Shown here piece after piece: positions 63,899-64,000 of a stretch of DNA of 64,000 nucleotides; within the stretch, counting starts at the first letter, position 1, and every line of letters starts with the position of its first letter. A program made the position numbers and the translations under genes. This DNA comes from Competibacter_A sp037045685. Its GTDB lineage: Bacteria; Pseudomonadota; Gammaproteobacteria; Competibacterales; Competibacteraceae. The stretch spans positions 372,001 through 436,000 of the forward strand of contig JBAOII010000023.1 in assembly GCA_037045685.1 (NCBI GenBank). The letters run 5' to 3'. The notes beneath the pieces were generated by a model, which searched no databases, was not told the DNA's origin, and saw only the letters and a program-made list of their open reading frames with translations.

Positions 63899-64000
63899 GG
63901 AAGGTGGGAATCCGGGACCGTAAGATCGAAATTTTGAATCGGGCTGCAATCGTCGCTATCTTTGTGCGAGGCAACAGGAAATCAGGATTGACCCAGCGGG

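Noticed and set aside
63741..63974. Minus-strand frame of 77 codons at the right edge
   Set aside because: It overlaps the palindromes and lies immediately upstream of the sigma-54 promoter, is AT-rich, and lacks a ribosome site or protein-like pattern.

Overview
The window looks like a high-GC chromosome segment from a gammaproteobacterium. The evidence is a PilH-type response regulator, an RND efflux pump, MsrB, MepA, a Tat-exported Mo enzyme with a TorD chaperone, short REP-like palindromes, and an IPTL-CTERM surface protein. A Competibacteraceae-like lineage is possible, but that is an inference. Several otherwise well conserved genes carry single-base frameshifts, mostly from 34 kb onward. 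These could be true decay or draft-assembly indels.

0-9.2 kb holds signalling and DNA repair genes: a 5'-truncated sensor kinase, a broken receiver/GGDEF chimera, a REC-PAS-PAS-GGDEF-EAL c-di-GMP protein, a 1267-residue topoisomerase III-RecQ fusion, and a hemerythrin. 9.3-12.0 kb is a mosaic of degenerate duplications: two copies of a hemolysin III gene around an IS fragment, the first bases of a DUF350 gene, and a near-identical copy of the end of topB-recQ with a 996-nt in-frame deletion. The intact hemolysin III, SPFH and DUF350 genes follow at 12.2-14.6 kb.

14.5-28.6 kb is rich in regulation and chaperones: a membrane Ser/Thr kinase, a VWA lipoprotein, an ECF sigma with a probable anti-sigma, a DnaJ-related protein, PilH, then DUF2760-Hsp70-Hsp70(DUF3731) followed by a kinase/WD40 protein whose HRD motif reads HRN. 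Palindromic elements have entered the topB-recQ gene and the second Hsp70 gene in frame. The second Hsp70 gene has no ordinary start codon and probably starts at ATC.

28.7-48.9 kb holds a B12-binding/unknown/PAS operon, a scar made of two gene ends joined at 11 nt of microhomology, a diguanylate cyclase, a frameshifted RND pump with its adaptor, a quinone oxidoreductase, an AstE/AspA-like hydrolase, small envelope proteins, a Kef-type antiporter (frameshifted), a TonB receptor, MsrB, MepA, a Fe-ADH/SCP2 fusion (frameshifted), and an AAA-ATPase/PD-(D/E)XK protein.

49-52.8 kb carries the remnant of a diversity-generating retroelement (DGR): two DUF1566 proteins with matching 123-nt variable regions that differ almost only at codon positions 1 and 2, and an Avd-like accessory gene cut short between them. 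No reverse transcriptase or template repeat is visible. A HEPN/MNT toxin-antitoxin pair follows.

52.8-64 kb is a minus-strand respiratory cluster: a small exported protein, an extreme Met/Gly repeat protein, a pentaheme cytochrome c, a DmsA-like Mo enzyme, its Fe-S subunit, a TorD chaperone, a polyferredoxin, a sensor kinase with a periplasmic CxxCH motif, and a sigma-54-dependent regulator. A good sigma-54 promoter and two 13-bp palindromes lie upstream of the first gene, so the cluster probably encodes its own redox-responsive control.
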